64,000 nucleotides of DNA, taken from assembly GCA_014323795.1 (NCBI GenBank), contig JACONK010000020.1, forward strand, positions 10,033 through 74,032, read 5' to 3'. The notes under the pieces are model-generated. The model was not told the DNA's origin. It was given only the letters and a program-made list of their open reading frames with translations, and made no database searches. The DNA is from Paracoccaceae bacterium. GTDB lineage: Bacteria > Pseudomonadota > Alphaproteobacteria > Rhodobacterales > Rhodobacteraceae. The position numbers and the translations under genes were made by a program. Below are positions 8,416-16,059 of this stretch, in pieces; position 1 is the first letter of the stretch, and each line of letters opens with the position of its first letter.

Positions 8416-9208
8416 GTGCCGCGTGGCCATCCTGGTGAAGGCATTGCCGCAAAGAAGCAGTGCCCACGGGGAAACGGTCTGCTGTGCCGGGGTAACCGAC
8501 GGCGGCGCGTTGAAGCGGCTGTATCCTGTACGATTTCGCCATCTGTCCGGGAAATCTTCCTTCAACAGGTGGGATTGGGTCAATTTCAAATACCGCCCGC
8601 CAACGCGCGACCGCCGACAGGAAAGCTGCCACGTCATGGAGGAAACGATCCGCGTTTCGGGCAAAATGCCTGCCAGGGATCGCGCCAGTTTCCTCAACCC
8701 GCTCGTTTCGGCGTCAATCAAGGACGCCGAGGATGCCGGAAAATCCCTGGCCCTGATCCGCCCTCGCAACACGCGATTCTACTACAAGGCAAAGACATCC
8801 GAACAGGTGGAGGCTGAACGCGAAACCTGTCGGAAGGCCGCACGCCAGGGTGAGTTCTTCGACGAAGAACTGAAGGCACTGGAACCAGGCCCCTACACGT
8901 TCAGGTTCAAATTTGAGGATGGCACGGGACCGCATGATTACGCGAACGGCGACCGGGAAGCCCACGCCATGTTCTTTAACGGAAAGCGTCGGGAGGGCTC
9001 AGATGAGGCCGCGCTCAAATGGATGTGCAAAACATTCAACGAAGAACACCCGCAGAAGGGCATGCTCTTCTGCGTTGGGAACATGGCAAAACGCCCGCAG
9101 ACCTGGCAGCTGTTGGGCATTCTGCGGGTGGATGACACGGGCCAGGGCGCATTATTCCCCCCGAACCCTGCGGAAGGGGCTCAAGCCACTGCCTCACGCG
9201 ATCAGTGA
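8396..9208 (+). CDS. Conserved hypothetical partner of DUF488
   Basis: A 270-aa soluble protein with no domain I can name. It begins MSVTLRECRVAILVKA inside the DUF488 gene, so the two are probably co-translated. Features seen: a basic segment (residues 40-85), ETIRVSGKMPARDRASFLNPL, a possible DNA-binding or nuclease-like PYTFRFKFEDGTGPHDY, and QLLGILRVDD near the C-terminus. I recall similar proteins next to DUF488 in alphaproteobacteria but cannot verify this. A degraded copy of its central part (GEF...FDKDLKAL) is at 10300-10412, showing the pair has duplicated and died nearby. Confidence 0.65.
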   Translation: MSVTLRECRVAILVKALPQRSSAHGETVCCAGVTDGGALKRLYPVRFRHLSGKSSFNRWDWVNFKYRPPTRDRRQESCHVMEETIRVSGKMPARDRASFLNPLVSASIKDAEDAGKSLALIRPRNTRFYYKAKTSEQVEAERETCRKAARQGEFFDEELKALEPGPYTFRFKFEDGTGPHDYANGDREAHAMFFNGKRREGSDEAALKWMCKTFNEEHPQKGMLFCVGNMAKRPQTWQLLGILRVDDTGQGALFPPNPAEGAQATASRDQ

Positions 9209-9835
9209 AAGATAAAGCCCCGGCCCGAATGCGAATCCCCCGGGGCAGCCGACCCGCGCCTGTAGGGACAGGGTGCGGGAAAAAGAGCGATTTGCCTGGC
9301 CCTGGCGCACACCGCCATGTTGGTGGCATCGCGGAAGCAGGCTGTCAGGGCGCACCCCTTGTGCCCCCGATGAACCGGGGGCGGGCACCCTGCCTTTGCC
9401 CTGTCGCCAGGGCGGGGCCTGGCCGATGTGTGCGCCATCGCCCTGTCGCGCAAGGGACAGATACGGCCGGATTAACGCCTCATTTATCGGGCACTGGCCG
9501 CCGATTACCCGGTCGGTCTTTCATGGCACACGGGCCCGCAGGGGATTCAGGGCGCAGGAACCGCCCGCCAATGGCAAACGATGCCGGCCGCACCCTGTTT
9601 CACAGTGCTAACCGCGCCTTCCTGCGGGCGATAAACTTCGCATCGGCGGACCTGATTGCCACCGCCCCGGGGGCGGGAAGGCCAGGGGCAGGTTAAAATA
9701 CAAGGCGCGTACACCGCGCCGGCACTGCGTCCGACAACATCCGAAAATATGGCCGCGGGGTATTGACCGCCCCGCCCGGACCCTGTACACACGCCCCTGC
9801 ATCGGCCCGACCGGGCTAGAGAACCGCCAACAGAA
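9209..9835. other. Non-coding, decayed accessory DNA
   Basis: No intact gene. Positions 9420-9460 echo the DUF488 motif (DVCAIALSRKG-like) and 9465-9573 are one arm of a dispersed inverted repeat. Positions 9361-9420 resemble 7310-7380 (both contain TTTGCCCTGTCGCC), another short duplication. Confidence 0.5.
9465..9573 (-). repeat. Dispersed inverted repeat, left copy
   Basis: The reverse complement of this 109-bp stretch matches 17592-17743 almost base for base in its first 70 nt (CATTGGCGGGC, TTCCTGCGCCCTGAAT, GAAAGACCGACCGG) and again at the end (GCCCGATAAATGAGGCG). This copy lacks about 43 bp that are tandemly duplicated in the right copy. It encodes nothing recognisable. Confidence 0.8.
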
Positions 9836-10306
9836 ATGTATGAATCCATGTCTGCTCTCCCCACCGTGATACATCAGGGCATAACGTATATAATGGCCGA
9901 AACCGACAACGGCGAGGAATTGAATCGGAACCATGTCCACCCGGATATCAGCTACACTGTCGTCGGCAGGGCGGGAAATGACACGCTAAACGGCGGGGCC
10001 AAGGCCGATATGCTGGACGGCGGGGAAGGTATTGACACCGCCGTTTACAGTGATTCGAACGCCGGGGTGACGGTGAACCTGGCCACCGGCCGCGGCAGTG
10101 GCGGGGATGCGCACGGCGATGTGCTGACCAGTATCGAAAACCTGATCGGGTCCGGCCATAACGACAGGCTGACCGGGGATGGTGGCAACAACGTGCTGAA
10201 AGGCGGGGGCGGCAACGACAGGCTGAAAGGCGGGGGCGGCGACGACACGCTGGAGGATATGGCGGCCGCACACCTTGCCGAAGACGATTTCGCATTCCAG
10301 GGCTAA
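9836..10306 (+). CDS. Small RTX (calcium-binding repeat) protein, probably a fragment
   Basis: A 156-aa frame with hemolysin-type nonapeptides: GRAGNDTLNGGAKADMLDG, then a spacer of the VTVNLATGRGSG type, then GGNNVLKGGGGNDRLKGGG and GGDDTLEDM. Such beta-roll repeats bind calcium outside the cell and usually sit in large type I-secreted proteins. Here no catalytic or large passenger domain remains, and the end (EDDFAFQG) is short, so this is probably a leftover C-terminal piece. The start is uncertain; the first ATG is used, and others at 9848 and 9893 are possible. A frameshifted RTX fragment also occurs at 36336-36544. Confidence 0.65.
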   Translation: MYESMSALPTVIHQGITYIMAETDNGEELNRNHVHPDISYTVVGRAGNDTLNGGAKADMLDGGEGIDTAVYSDSNAGVTVNLATGRGSGGDAHGDVLTSIENLIGSGHNDRLTGDGGNNVLKGGGGNDRLKGGGGDDTLEDMAAAHLAEDDFAFQG

Positions 10307-10412
10307 AGCAGGCCGAACAGGGGAATTCCGCACCATCTGCGCCGCCCCGTTCGACAAAGACCTGAAAGCATTGACGCTGGCCCCCTGCACATTCGGGTTC
10401 GGTATCATCCCG
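10300..10412 (+). pseudogene. Decayed copy of the DUF488 partner gene
   Basis: Translation gives RTGEFRT, then FDKDLKALTLAPCTFGFG, matching RQGEFFDEELKALEPGPYTFRF in the gene at 8396-9208. Flanking parts are lost and there is an insertion in the middle. Confidence 0.6.
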
Positions 10413-10477
10413 CACCTGCCCCGGCTGAGATGCCGATGTGGCAGGGTGCGGATGCAGACGTGGCAGGAGGCCAGGCG

Positions 10478-11251
10478 ATGAAACCGAAGCGCATTATCGT
10501 CCAGGCATGCCAGGAAAACGGCGGTAATCCTGTGATACCTGATGCGCTGCAGCAGGTTGCCGGCTATTTTGACCTGCTGACAGATGAGGGCCGGCCTGAT
10601 ATTTCCTGGCAGCTTGTGTCCGCCAGCACCAATTCCCCTTTGACTGTCGATGCCCGGCCCTTCGATCAGCGCACAAAAGCCCCTGCCTTTGGCCAGGTGC
10701 GGGGCCATGTGGTGCGTATGGAACTCAACCTTCTGCGCCTTTTGGAAGGGCAGCCGCCGGATAATGACTTCCCGGCCGAAAAGCGCGACGTTGCAAAACG
10801 GATGTTTCGGCGCAACCTGAACGGCATCGGCTGTACCATCATCACCCTGGAAGGTGACCGCCCCTGTGAAATCCGCCCCCCGGCAGCAAAACGCGCCCTG
10901 GACATGCTTACCGGGAATGAAGACGCGGAACACGCATGCCTCTTTCGCACATGCGCCCGGGCAGAGGCGGGCTCCGTTGAAGGCAGGGTTGTGGCACTGG
11001 ATACCGACCGTAAGCAACCATCCTTCACAATCAGGCAGCATGGGGACGGGCGTAAAATCAGGTGCCGGATTTCCGCAGCGGGGCGGGATGCGATTGCCGC
11101 CCGGCTGACCGCGCACAGGCTGATGCCTGTTTTGGTAAAAACAGACCCTTCAGGAACCGGGGCTTGCACCGGTTCTGATACCCCGGCCAGTCTTGGATGG
11201 TGTTCGGGTGTCGCCAGGTTTCCATCCTGGCCTTCGTTGAGCGGGCGGTGA
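10478..11251 (+). CDS. Hypothetical protein, C-terminus probably disrupted
   Basis: A 257-aa frame from ATG 10478, preceded by AGGAGG about 9 nt upstream. It begins MKPKRIIVQACQENGG. No domain is recognised. The middle (MELNLLRLLEG, LEGDRPCEIRPP) and the later SVEGRVVALDTDRKQPSFTIR-like part look like a real folded protein. After about residue 205 the sequence turns into low-information translation of a palindromic repeat cluster (from 11207), so the original C-terminus was probably lost by frameshift or insertion. It stands alone between the RTX fragment and the repeats. Confidence 0.55.
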   Translation: MKPKRIIVQACQENGGNPVIPDALQQVAGYFDLLTDEGRPDISWQLVSASTNSPLTVDARPFDQRTKAPAFGQVRGHVVRMELNLLRLLEGQPPDNDFPAEKRDVAKRMFRRNLNGIGCTIITLEGDRPCEIRPPAAKRALDMLTGNEDAEHACLFRTCARAEAGSVEGRVVALDTDRKQPSFTIRQHGDGRKIRCRISAAGRDAIAARLTAHRLMPVLVKTDPSGTGACTGSDTPASLGWCSGVARFPSWPSLSGR

Positions 11252-11447
11252 GGGAAACGATCCGATCTGTAACTCTCTGCTATGTCGCCGGGGTTAACTT
11301 CCCGGCCTTCGTTAGGCGTAAAGGTGTATGTCCGGTCATCCCTGAACGGCGTTCGGGTGTCGCCGGGGTTAACTCCCCGGCCTTCGTTGGGAGACATAAT
11401 CGCCCGTCGGCAGATCGCATCCGACCACGTGTCGCCGGGTGCGCCGC
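11210..11447. repeat. Regularly spaced palindromic repeats, 75-bp period
   Basis: Three copies (11210-11238, 11284-11313, 11359-11388) of a unit with consensus GTCGCCGGGG, TTAACT, CCCCGGCCTTCGTT, and a partial fourth at 11431. The CCTTCGTT ends are exactly 75 nt apart. Each unit can fold into a stem, and copy 1 keeps its stem with compensating changes (CCAGG with CCTGG). The 44-45 nt between copies are unrelated to each other. This resembles a tiny CRISPR-like or REP-like array, but no cas genes belong to it. Confidence 0.8.
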
Positions 11448-11562
11448 CTGGCCGATGTGCGCACCGTCGCCCTGTCGTGCAAGCCGGGCTTTTCAAAAAC
11501 CAAACCGGCCCCTGTGCACCGATGCGGGGCCGGATTACAGCCATTTCCGCGCCGGGAGTTAC
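11439..11562 (+). pseudogene. DUF488 gene fragment
   Basis: Translation reads LADVRTVALSCKPGFSK and then, after frame breaks, a DAGPDYSH-like stretch, matching DVRAVALSRKPGFSKSRL and DAGLEYSHL in the intact gene at 7942-8415. At DNA level about 100 nt align with 8020-8125. Start and end are missing. Confidence 0.8.
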
Positions 11563-11619
11563 CCCTGATCAGTGATTTGCCTAAACTTGACCCTGATCAG
11601 CGATTCGGAGAGCTTATAA

Positions 11620-12030
11620 ATGACCTGTATTTTCCTGCTGTCCTGCGTCGGGCAAAAGCAGCCGAAGGCCGCACCGGCGGCAGACCTTTACACGTCTGCC
11701 TGGTTCCTGAAGGCACGGCGGCGGGTGAAGGAAACCGGGGAACCCTGGTTCATCCTGTCGGCAGAACACGGGCTGCTGCCCCCCGCACAGGTCAGCGCAC
11801 CCTGTAACCGCACCCTGAACACCATGCAAACCGCAGAAAGGCGACCCTGGGCCCGGCGGGTGCAGGCCCGGATGGAGGCAACCCTTCCCGCCGGTGCCGG
11901 CGAAATCGTCGTTCTGGCCGGTGCCCGCTATCGCGAAAACCTTATGCCATACCTGCGCCAGGCGTTTTCCGAAGGTGACAGTGCCGATGGAAGACATGCG
12001 TATCGGCGCACAATTGCATTGGCCGGATAA
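11620..12030 (+). CDS. DUF6884 family protein with a C-terminal frameshift
   Basis: The 136-aa frame opens MTCIFLLSCVGQKQP and has DLYTSAWFLKARR, ILSAEHGLLPP and VVLAGARYRENLMPYLR, all typical of DUF6884, a small family of unknown function. The expected ending (VPM..MRIG.QL.W) is present but in another frame, from about 11961 to the TGA at 12043-12045. A 1-nt indel near 11961-11975 therefore seems to have shifted the last 25 residues. In the restored frame the gene would overlap the next one by 16 nt, a coupled pair. It could be a dead gene, a sequencing error or a frameshift site. Confidence 0.75.
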   Translation: MTCIFLLSCVGQKQPKAAPAADLYTSAWFLKARRRVKETGEPWFILSAEHGLLPPAQVSAPCNRTLNTMQTAERRPWARRVQARMEATLPAGAGEIVVLAGARYRENLMPYLRQAFSEGDSADGRHAYRRTIALAG

Positions 12031-12803
12031 TGGCCCTGCGTTCTGATCTTGACAGGTTCTATGCCGTGCTGGATGCGCTTGAAACCAGGGTCGGCGGCCG
12101 GCACCGGCTGGGCGATTGTCACGGGCGGATGCCCTGGCCCCGGCGCGGGGTGTATTTCTTTTTTGAACCGGGCGAACACCGCACTGCCCCTTCCGCCCCC
12201 GGGCGGGTGGTGCGGGTCGGCACACACGCCCTGGCCGCAAGATCCCGCACAACGCTTTGGAACCGGCTGTGCCAGCATCGCGGCACCAAAAATCCGCCGG
12301 GGGGAAACCATCGCGGCTCCATCTTCCGGCTGCTGGCCGGGGAGGCATTGATCAATGGGCACCCTTGTCGTTAGCAGGGTTCCGCTGCATCCATCTTCCG
12401 GCTGCTGGCCGGGGAGGCATTGATCAACGCTGACCCGGCACTGAACATTGAAAGCTGGGGCCGGGGGGCCAACGCGCCCCGGGATGTGCGGGCGCGGGAG
12501 CGGCCGCACGAGCTCCGGGTAAGCCGATACCTCGGGGATATGACGCTGCTGGTGCTGGATATCCCGGATGCCCCCGGCCCGGACAGCGCGCGCGGGATTA
12601 TCGAACGCAACAGCATTGCCCTGCTCAGCAGCTATCTGGCCCCCCGCCCGGATGTCCCCGGCCCCGGCTGGCCGGGCCGTCACAGCGGGCGGGAAAGGGT
12701 GCGCCGGTCCGGCCTTTGGAACAACAACCATGTGGATGCGCCGTATGACCCGGAATTCCTGAACCTTTTTGCCGACCTGGCCGGGCGGATGCCCGCCCCC
12801 TGA
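12030..12803 (+). pseudogene. Conserved hypothetical gene split by a 72-bp insertion with one stop
   Basis: The N-terminal part (12030-12371) starts MALRSDLDRFYAVLDALE and contains GRMPWPRRGVYFFFEPGE and LWNRLCQHRGT, reminiscent of GIY-YIG-like small nucleases. A TAG at 12372-12374 stops it. The C-terminal part continues in the same frame (SIFRLLAGEALINADPAL to GLWNNNHVDAPYDPEFLNLF) until 12803. The interruption is a 72-bp in-frame insertion: a 37-bp segment is repeated (12319-12355 and 12391-12427) with 35 unrelated bp between. Without it the protein would be about 233 aa. It follows DUF6884 directly; the two look like a gene pair. Confidence 0.75.
12319..12427. repeat. 37-bp direct repeat flanking a 35-bp insertion
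   Basis: CCATCTTCCGGCTGCTGGCC and the 17 nt after it occur twice, starting at 12319 and 12391. The spacing of 72 nt keeps the reading frame but the intervening 35 nt bring a TAG. It resembles a target duplication around a small insert. Confidence 0.9.
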
Positions 12804-12918
12804 ACGCCCGTCCGAAAGCGGCGCCTTTCGGGGCGGGCAAAGGGAACCCTGCGCGCTGTGCCGCAAAGATCCCGCACAGGTGATCCCGGCCCCCGTTCCC
12901 CGACCGGGGATGCCCGGG

Positions 12919-12943
12919 CCCTGTCGGCACCATCCCGACAGGG
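12919..12943. terminator. Hairpin between convergent genes
   Basis: CCCTGTCGG (12919-12927) pairs with CCGACAGGG (12935-12943) around a 7-nt loop. No T-run. It lies between the split gene (+) and the nuclease gene (-) and could serve either direction. Confidence 0.4.
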
Positions 12944-13027
12944 GATGGGGCGGGCACACCCGCCGGCCCCCTGAAAGACCGGGCCGATGATACCGTCAGC
13001 CGGGGGTGGCGCGGTTTTATCACACGG

Positions 13028-13858
13028 TCAGATTGTGACCAGATACCGCCGTTTCAGGGCATCAACGTGCTGATGCAGCCATGGCGGTGCTGACGGGTTA
13101 CCCTGCCAGAAATGCCAGAGCTCCGGGTAGCTCATCGCCTCAAACGCCGGGGTTGATCCGGCAACGCGCCCCCTGAACTCCTCTACCTCCTTGCGATGGG
13201 CCGCGCACACGGAACAGGCCCCCGGGTTGGCCGGTTCCCAAAACAGATACAGCAGCGTCACCGGACGCCGGGGAAAGCTGCGGGCCAGCCCGAAAGCGTG
13301 TTTGATCAGCTGTGCGGCGTGAAGGTGCCTGTAATGGTCCGGGCATTCCCGAAGGTGCAGCAGTGCGGCAAAATATCCCTGGTTGCGCCGCCAGTCCGTG
13401 ATGCCCTTTTCGTAAGACGCGAGCGTATCCAGGGCCCTGGCGTTTTCCCGCGCCAGGTATTCGGTCAGTTTGGATTCGATACCGACCACGCCGTGGATGC
13501 CCGAAAGCACGACGTCAAGGTTGGGCGGTGTGCCGCGCAGGCCGGTGGGACATTTGTGTTCAAACCGGAGCGTATCAAATGCGGGCTGTGCCGGTATCAC
13601 CATGTCAGACATCCGCCGCCGGAACGGCGCAAGGCAGTTTACCGCCAGCCCTGATGATGAATGTATCGCCCGAAATTTGGTGGCCAGTTCATTGCCGTCC
13701 CCCGCCAGCAGATCCTGCTCAAAATCCCTTGGCAAAACCTGCGGCAGAAGGGTGTGGCGAAAATCCCCGACATATCCCTTCGTATCAAACGGGATACCGG
13801 GATGCTGCCGGCGAAACCCGCCGTGCAACGCCGCCTTCACTTTTTCAATATCGGCCAT
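13028..13858 (-). CDS. Putative restriction-endonuclease-like protein (PGN_0703 type)
   Basis: A 276-aa protein from ATG 13858 (MADIEKVKAALHGGFRRQ); the longer frame to 13924 is less likely. The segment LDVVLSGIHGVVGIESKLTEYL carries the D...E-x-K pattern of PD-(D/E)XK nucleases, and PDHYRHLHAAQLIKHAFGLA plus VTLLYLFWEP follow, as I recall for PGN_0703-family putative restriction endonucleases. No methyltransferase is nearby, so it is not part of an obvious restriction-modification system. Assignment is from memory of the family. Confidence 0.6.
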   Translation of the reverse strand: MADIEKVKAALHGGFRRQHPGIPFDTKGYVGDFRHTLLPQVLPRDFEQDLLAGDGNELATKFRAIHSSSGLAVNCLAPFRRRMSDMVIPAQPAFDTLRFEHKCPTGLRGTPPNLDVVLSGIHGVVGIESKLTEYLARENARALDTLASYEKGITDWRRNQGYFAALLHLRECPDHYRHLHAAQLIKHAFGLARSFPRRPVTLLYLFWEPANPGACSVCAAHRKEVEEFRGRVAGSTPAFEAMSYPELWHFWQGNPSAPPWLHQHVDALKRRYLVTI

Positions 13859-13992
13859 ATTGCGTTTCCCGCGTTGTTTCAGGGGGGCACCCCGCCCATG
13901 GAATGTATTACAGCCGGGCGGCACTTTCCCGCCCGGCAGCGCGGGTAAAACCGCCGAACCGGTTTGACCCGGGGCAGGGCGGGGGGAAGGGT

Positions 13993-14370
13993 TCAGGGAT
14001 GTGCCGTTTCCCGGTCCTGGTTCCGGGCGGCGGCACGAAAGTCATCCCCCGGCGGTGCCGGCACACCCAATTCTTCCAGCCCTTCCAACATGACCGGTAC
14101 GTTGTCAGGGAATTCAACCTGCAATTTGAGTTCCCCACCCATCCTGCGCACACAGTCTTTCAGCGTTGAAAGCAGAAGGTCAAGCTGCCGTTCATACCTT
14201 GTGTATGTGGCCTGGCTTATGCCCCGCGTTTCCGCCAGGCGCACATGTGCCTGCGCCCTGGCCTTTTGGAATTCTTGCAGCGTTTGATATTCCGCATACA
14301 GCCGGTCCGCTCCCGCCTCAATCGCCGCACGGCGGGCCGATTTATTCCCGCTGGCAAGCAGGATCGCCTG
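13993..14370 (-). pseudogene. XRE-family HTH regulator (antitoxin-like), no in-frame start
   Basis: The minus-strand frame reads ARRAAIEAGADRLYAEYQ, LQEFQKARAQAHVRLAETRG, ISQATYTRYERQLDLLLSTL and MGGELKLQVEFPD. This is the layout of HigA-like XRE antitoxins, with the HTH in the middle. The only standard start is a GTG at 14244, which would cut off the first HTH helices. Upstream the frame stays open past the end of the thermonuclease gene without ATG, GTG or TTG. It may be decayed at the 5' end or use a rare start. No toxin gene is adjacent. Confidence 0.6.
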
Positions 14371-14378
14371 CCCACCCG

Positions 14379-14825
14379 TCAGTTCCCGCCGCAGGTGCCG
14401 TAGAAGTTGTGCGAAAAATAGCAGTATTCCCGCGCCACCCCGGCGGCGATCATCCGGGCGGTCACATCACCCCCGTCGGGCAGGAAGCATTGCCCGACAA
14501 TCCGCTCATATTTGTCTATGGCGCGCACGCGACAGGTCAGGTTTTGCCCGTCAATCAGCCGCCGCAGGGCCGCCGTTGCCGCCTCGCCCCCGCGCCTGTC
14601 CCATTCCGGGGCGTCCAGCCCCCAGATGCGGATCGGCGGCCCGACACCCCGTATAAAAAACGTGTCGCCATCGGCCACATGGCGGACCGTGCCACCGACG
14701 CTGCCGGCCTGCCCGGCGGCGGGGATAAGCGGAACAGAACCGGGCCGCAGAACGAAAACCGCCGCCCCGGTCACAACGGCCAGGCCAAGGATGCGGAACA
14801 GAATTTTGGGGCGCAGGATGGGCAC
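14379..14825 (-). CDS. Thermonuclease (SNase-like) family protein
   Basis: A 148-aa protein with an N-terminal hydrophobic segment (ILFRILGLAVVTGAAVFVL) that is a signal or anchor, then the staphylococcal nuclease fold: VRHVADGDTFFIRG with metal Asp, IRIWGLDAPEWDRRG with the family Glu, and DKYERIVGQCFLPDG with the second Arg. The last part (AAGVAREYCYFSHNFYGTC) is typical of alphaproteobacterial members. It probably degrades nucleic acid outside the cytoplasm. The XRE-like frame follows directly on the same strand. Confidence 0.88.
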   Translation of the reverse strand: MPILRPKILFRILGLAVVTGAAVFVLRPGSVPLIPAAGQAGSVGGTVRHVADGDTFFIRGVGPPIRIWGLDAPEWDRRGGEAATAALRRLIDGQNLTCRVRAIDKYERIVGQCFLPDGGDVTARMIAAGVAREYCYFSHNFYGTCGGN

Positions 14826-14957
14826 ACCCCCCTGTGCCGCAAAACCGGGCCGGGTGCAACCGCCCCCGTGCAGGATTTTTTGCAGGCCCTGTTGACAGGC
14901 CGGGCCGGATATGATTTACGGCGGGAAACATGCCGGAAGCCCAAAAGGAATACTGTT

Positions 14958-15968
14958 ATGAACAAACATGCCACAACCCTGTCCGCCCTCGCCCTTGTGT
15001 GCGGCCTGTCCGCCTGCAACAGCAGTTCAGACGGGTTGAGTGAGGCCGAAAGGGACCGCAACCTGACAAGCAGCATGGCCCCGGGGGAAACGGCGGCCCA
15101 ACAGGCCACCCGGGCGGAAGGGATTAACATCAGTGAGGGCGGCACTTTCTTTACAGGGGTTCACGGCACAACGACCGACGAAAACGCCTCCGACTACCCG
15201 AATTTTATAGCAGAAGCAGATGGCGGCACCGCCGAAATCGAGAATATCGTTGCCGGTGTCGAAGAAGTTTCCTTCCCTGTCAATCTTGATGAAATCATGG
15301 GAAAACTTGACGCAAGCACAACCGAGGCACGTCTGGCAAGGAATGGCATCACCCTGCTGAACAGCCGTGATATTACCGGGAGAATTGACAGAGAAGAGGT
15401 AGATCTTGGTGCGGGTTCCCGCATCTACGGTGCCTGGATGGACCACGCCGGGTTCGCCGTGCTGACCGGTGGGCGGGTAACGGAAGAGAATGACAGGGAG
15501 GAAACCATCACCATCACGGGCAGCGTCGCCGGGGCCTTTGGCGACCTGACCGGCAGCATGCCCCCCCGCCCCAAGAGATGCGGGTCAACAGGCACATGCA
15601 ACATCAATTGGCGCGGCGTGATGGTCGGCACCCCGGCGCATGGTCCGCACCGCCACAATCAGTTGCAGGGGGATGCGGTGCTGACTTACGACGTGACTGA
15701 GAATCATATAGACGCCACCTTCAACAATATCAAGGATATTGATCGCAACGCGAACCACAGCGTGACACAGGTTGTTTTCCGTAATGTGCCGGTTAATAAT
15801 GATAATGGCACGTATGGATCACCCGTATCAGCCGACAGGATTGAAGGGGCCTTTTACGGCAAAGACGACCCGCAAACCACTTCAAACGAAGACCACGCGG
15901 AAACTGCAGGCACCTTTGAAAGTGACGGGATCATCGGGGCCTTCGGGGCGAAGAGGACGAGGCAGTAA
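14958..15968 (+). CDS. TbpB-like surface lipoprotein
   Basis: A 336-aa lipoprotein: signal peptide with lipobox LSAC (lipidated Cys20), then a Ser-rich linker. The C-terminal half has the eight-stranded barrel signature of transferrin-binding-protein-B-like proteins: WRGVMVGTP, QGDAVLTYDVTENHIDATF, RIEGAFYGKD and the ending ESDGIIGAFGAKR. Start ATG 14958 has AGGA upstream and gives a complete signal peptide; the frame upstream is open but meaningless. It is followed by a Slam gene, so it is probably the Slam client flipped to the cell surface. Ligand unknown; iron protein or heme binding would be guesses. Confidence 0.82.
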   Translation: MNKHATTLSALALVCGLSACNSSSDGLSEAERDRNLTSSMAPGETAAQQATRAEGINISEGGTFFTGVHGTTTDENASDYPNFIAEADGGTAEIENIVAGVEEVSFPVNLDEIMGKLDASTTEARLARNGITLLNSRDITGRIDREEVDLGAGSRIYGAWMDHAGFAVLTGGRVTEENDREETITITGSVAGAFGDLTGSMPPRPKRCGSTGTCNINWRGVMVGTPAHGPHRHNQLQGDAVLTYDVTENHIDATFNNIKDIDRNANHSVTQVVFRNVPVNNDNGTYGSPVSADRIEGAFYGKDDPQTTSNEDHAETAGTFESDGIIGAFGAKRTRQ

Positions 15969-15985
15969 GTAATCCTGCCAAAAAC

Positions 15986-16015
15986 ACCGGGCCGGGCACA
16001 TCCGGCCCGGTTTTT
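15986..16015 (+). terminator. Intrinsic terminator after the TbpB-like gene
   Basis: ACCGGGCCGG (15986-15995) pairs with CCGGCCCGGT (16002-16011), followed by TTTTT. It lies before the Slam gene, so the lipoprotein may be expressed more strongly, with readthrough to Slam. Confidence 0.85.
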
Positions 16016-16059
16016 CCGGCCCGTCGGGATTTTCGGCAGTGCTGCCTTCAAACCCTGCC

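Noticed and set aside
14166-14957. Upstream extension of the TbpB-like gene
   Set aside because: It runs antisense through the thermonuclease gene; the lipoprotein signal starts at 14958.
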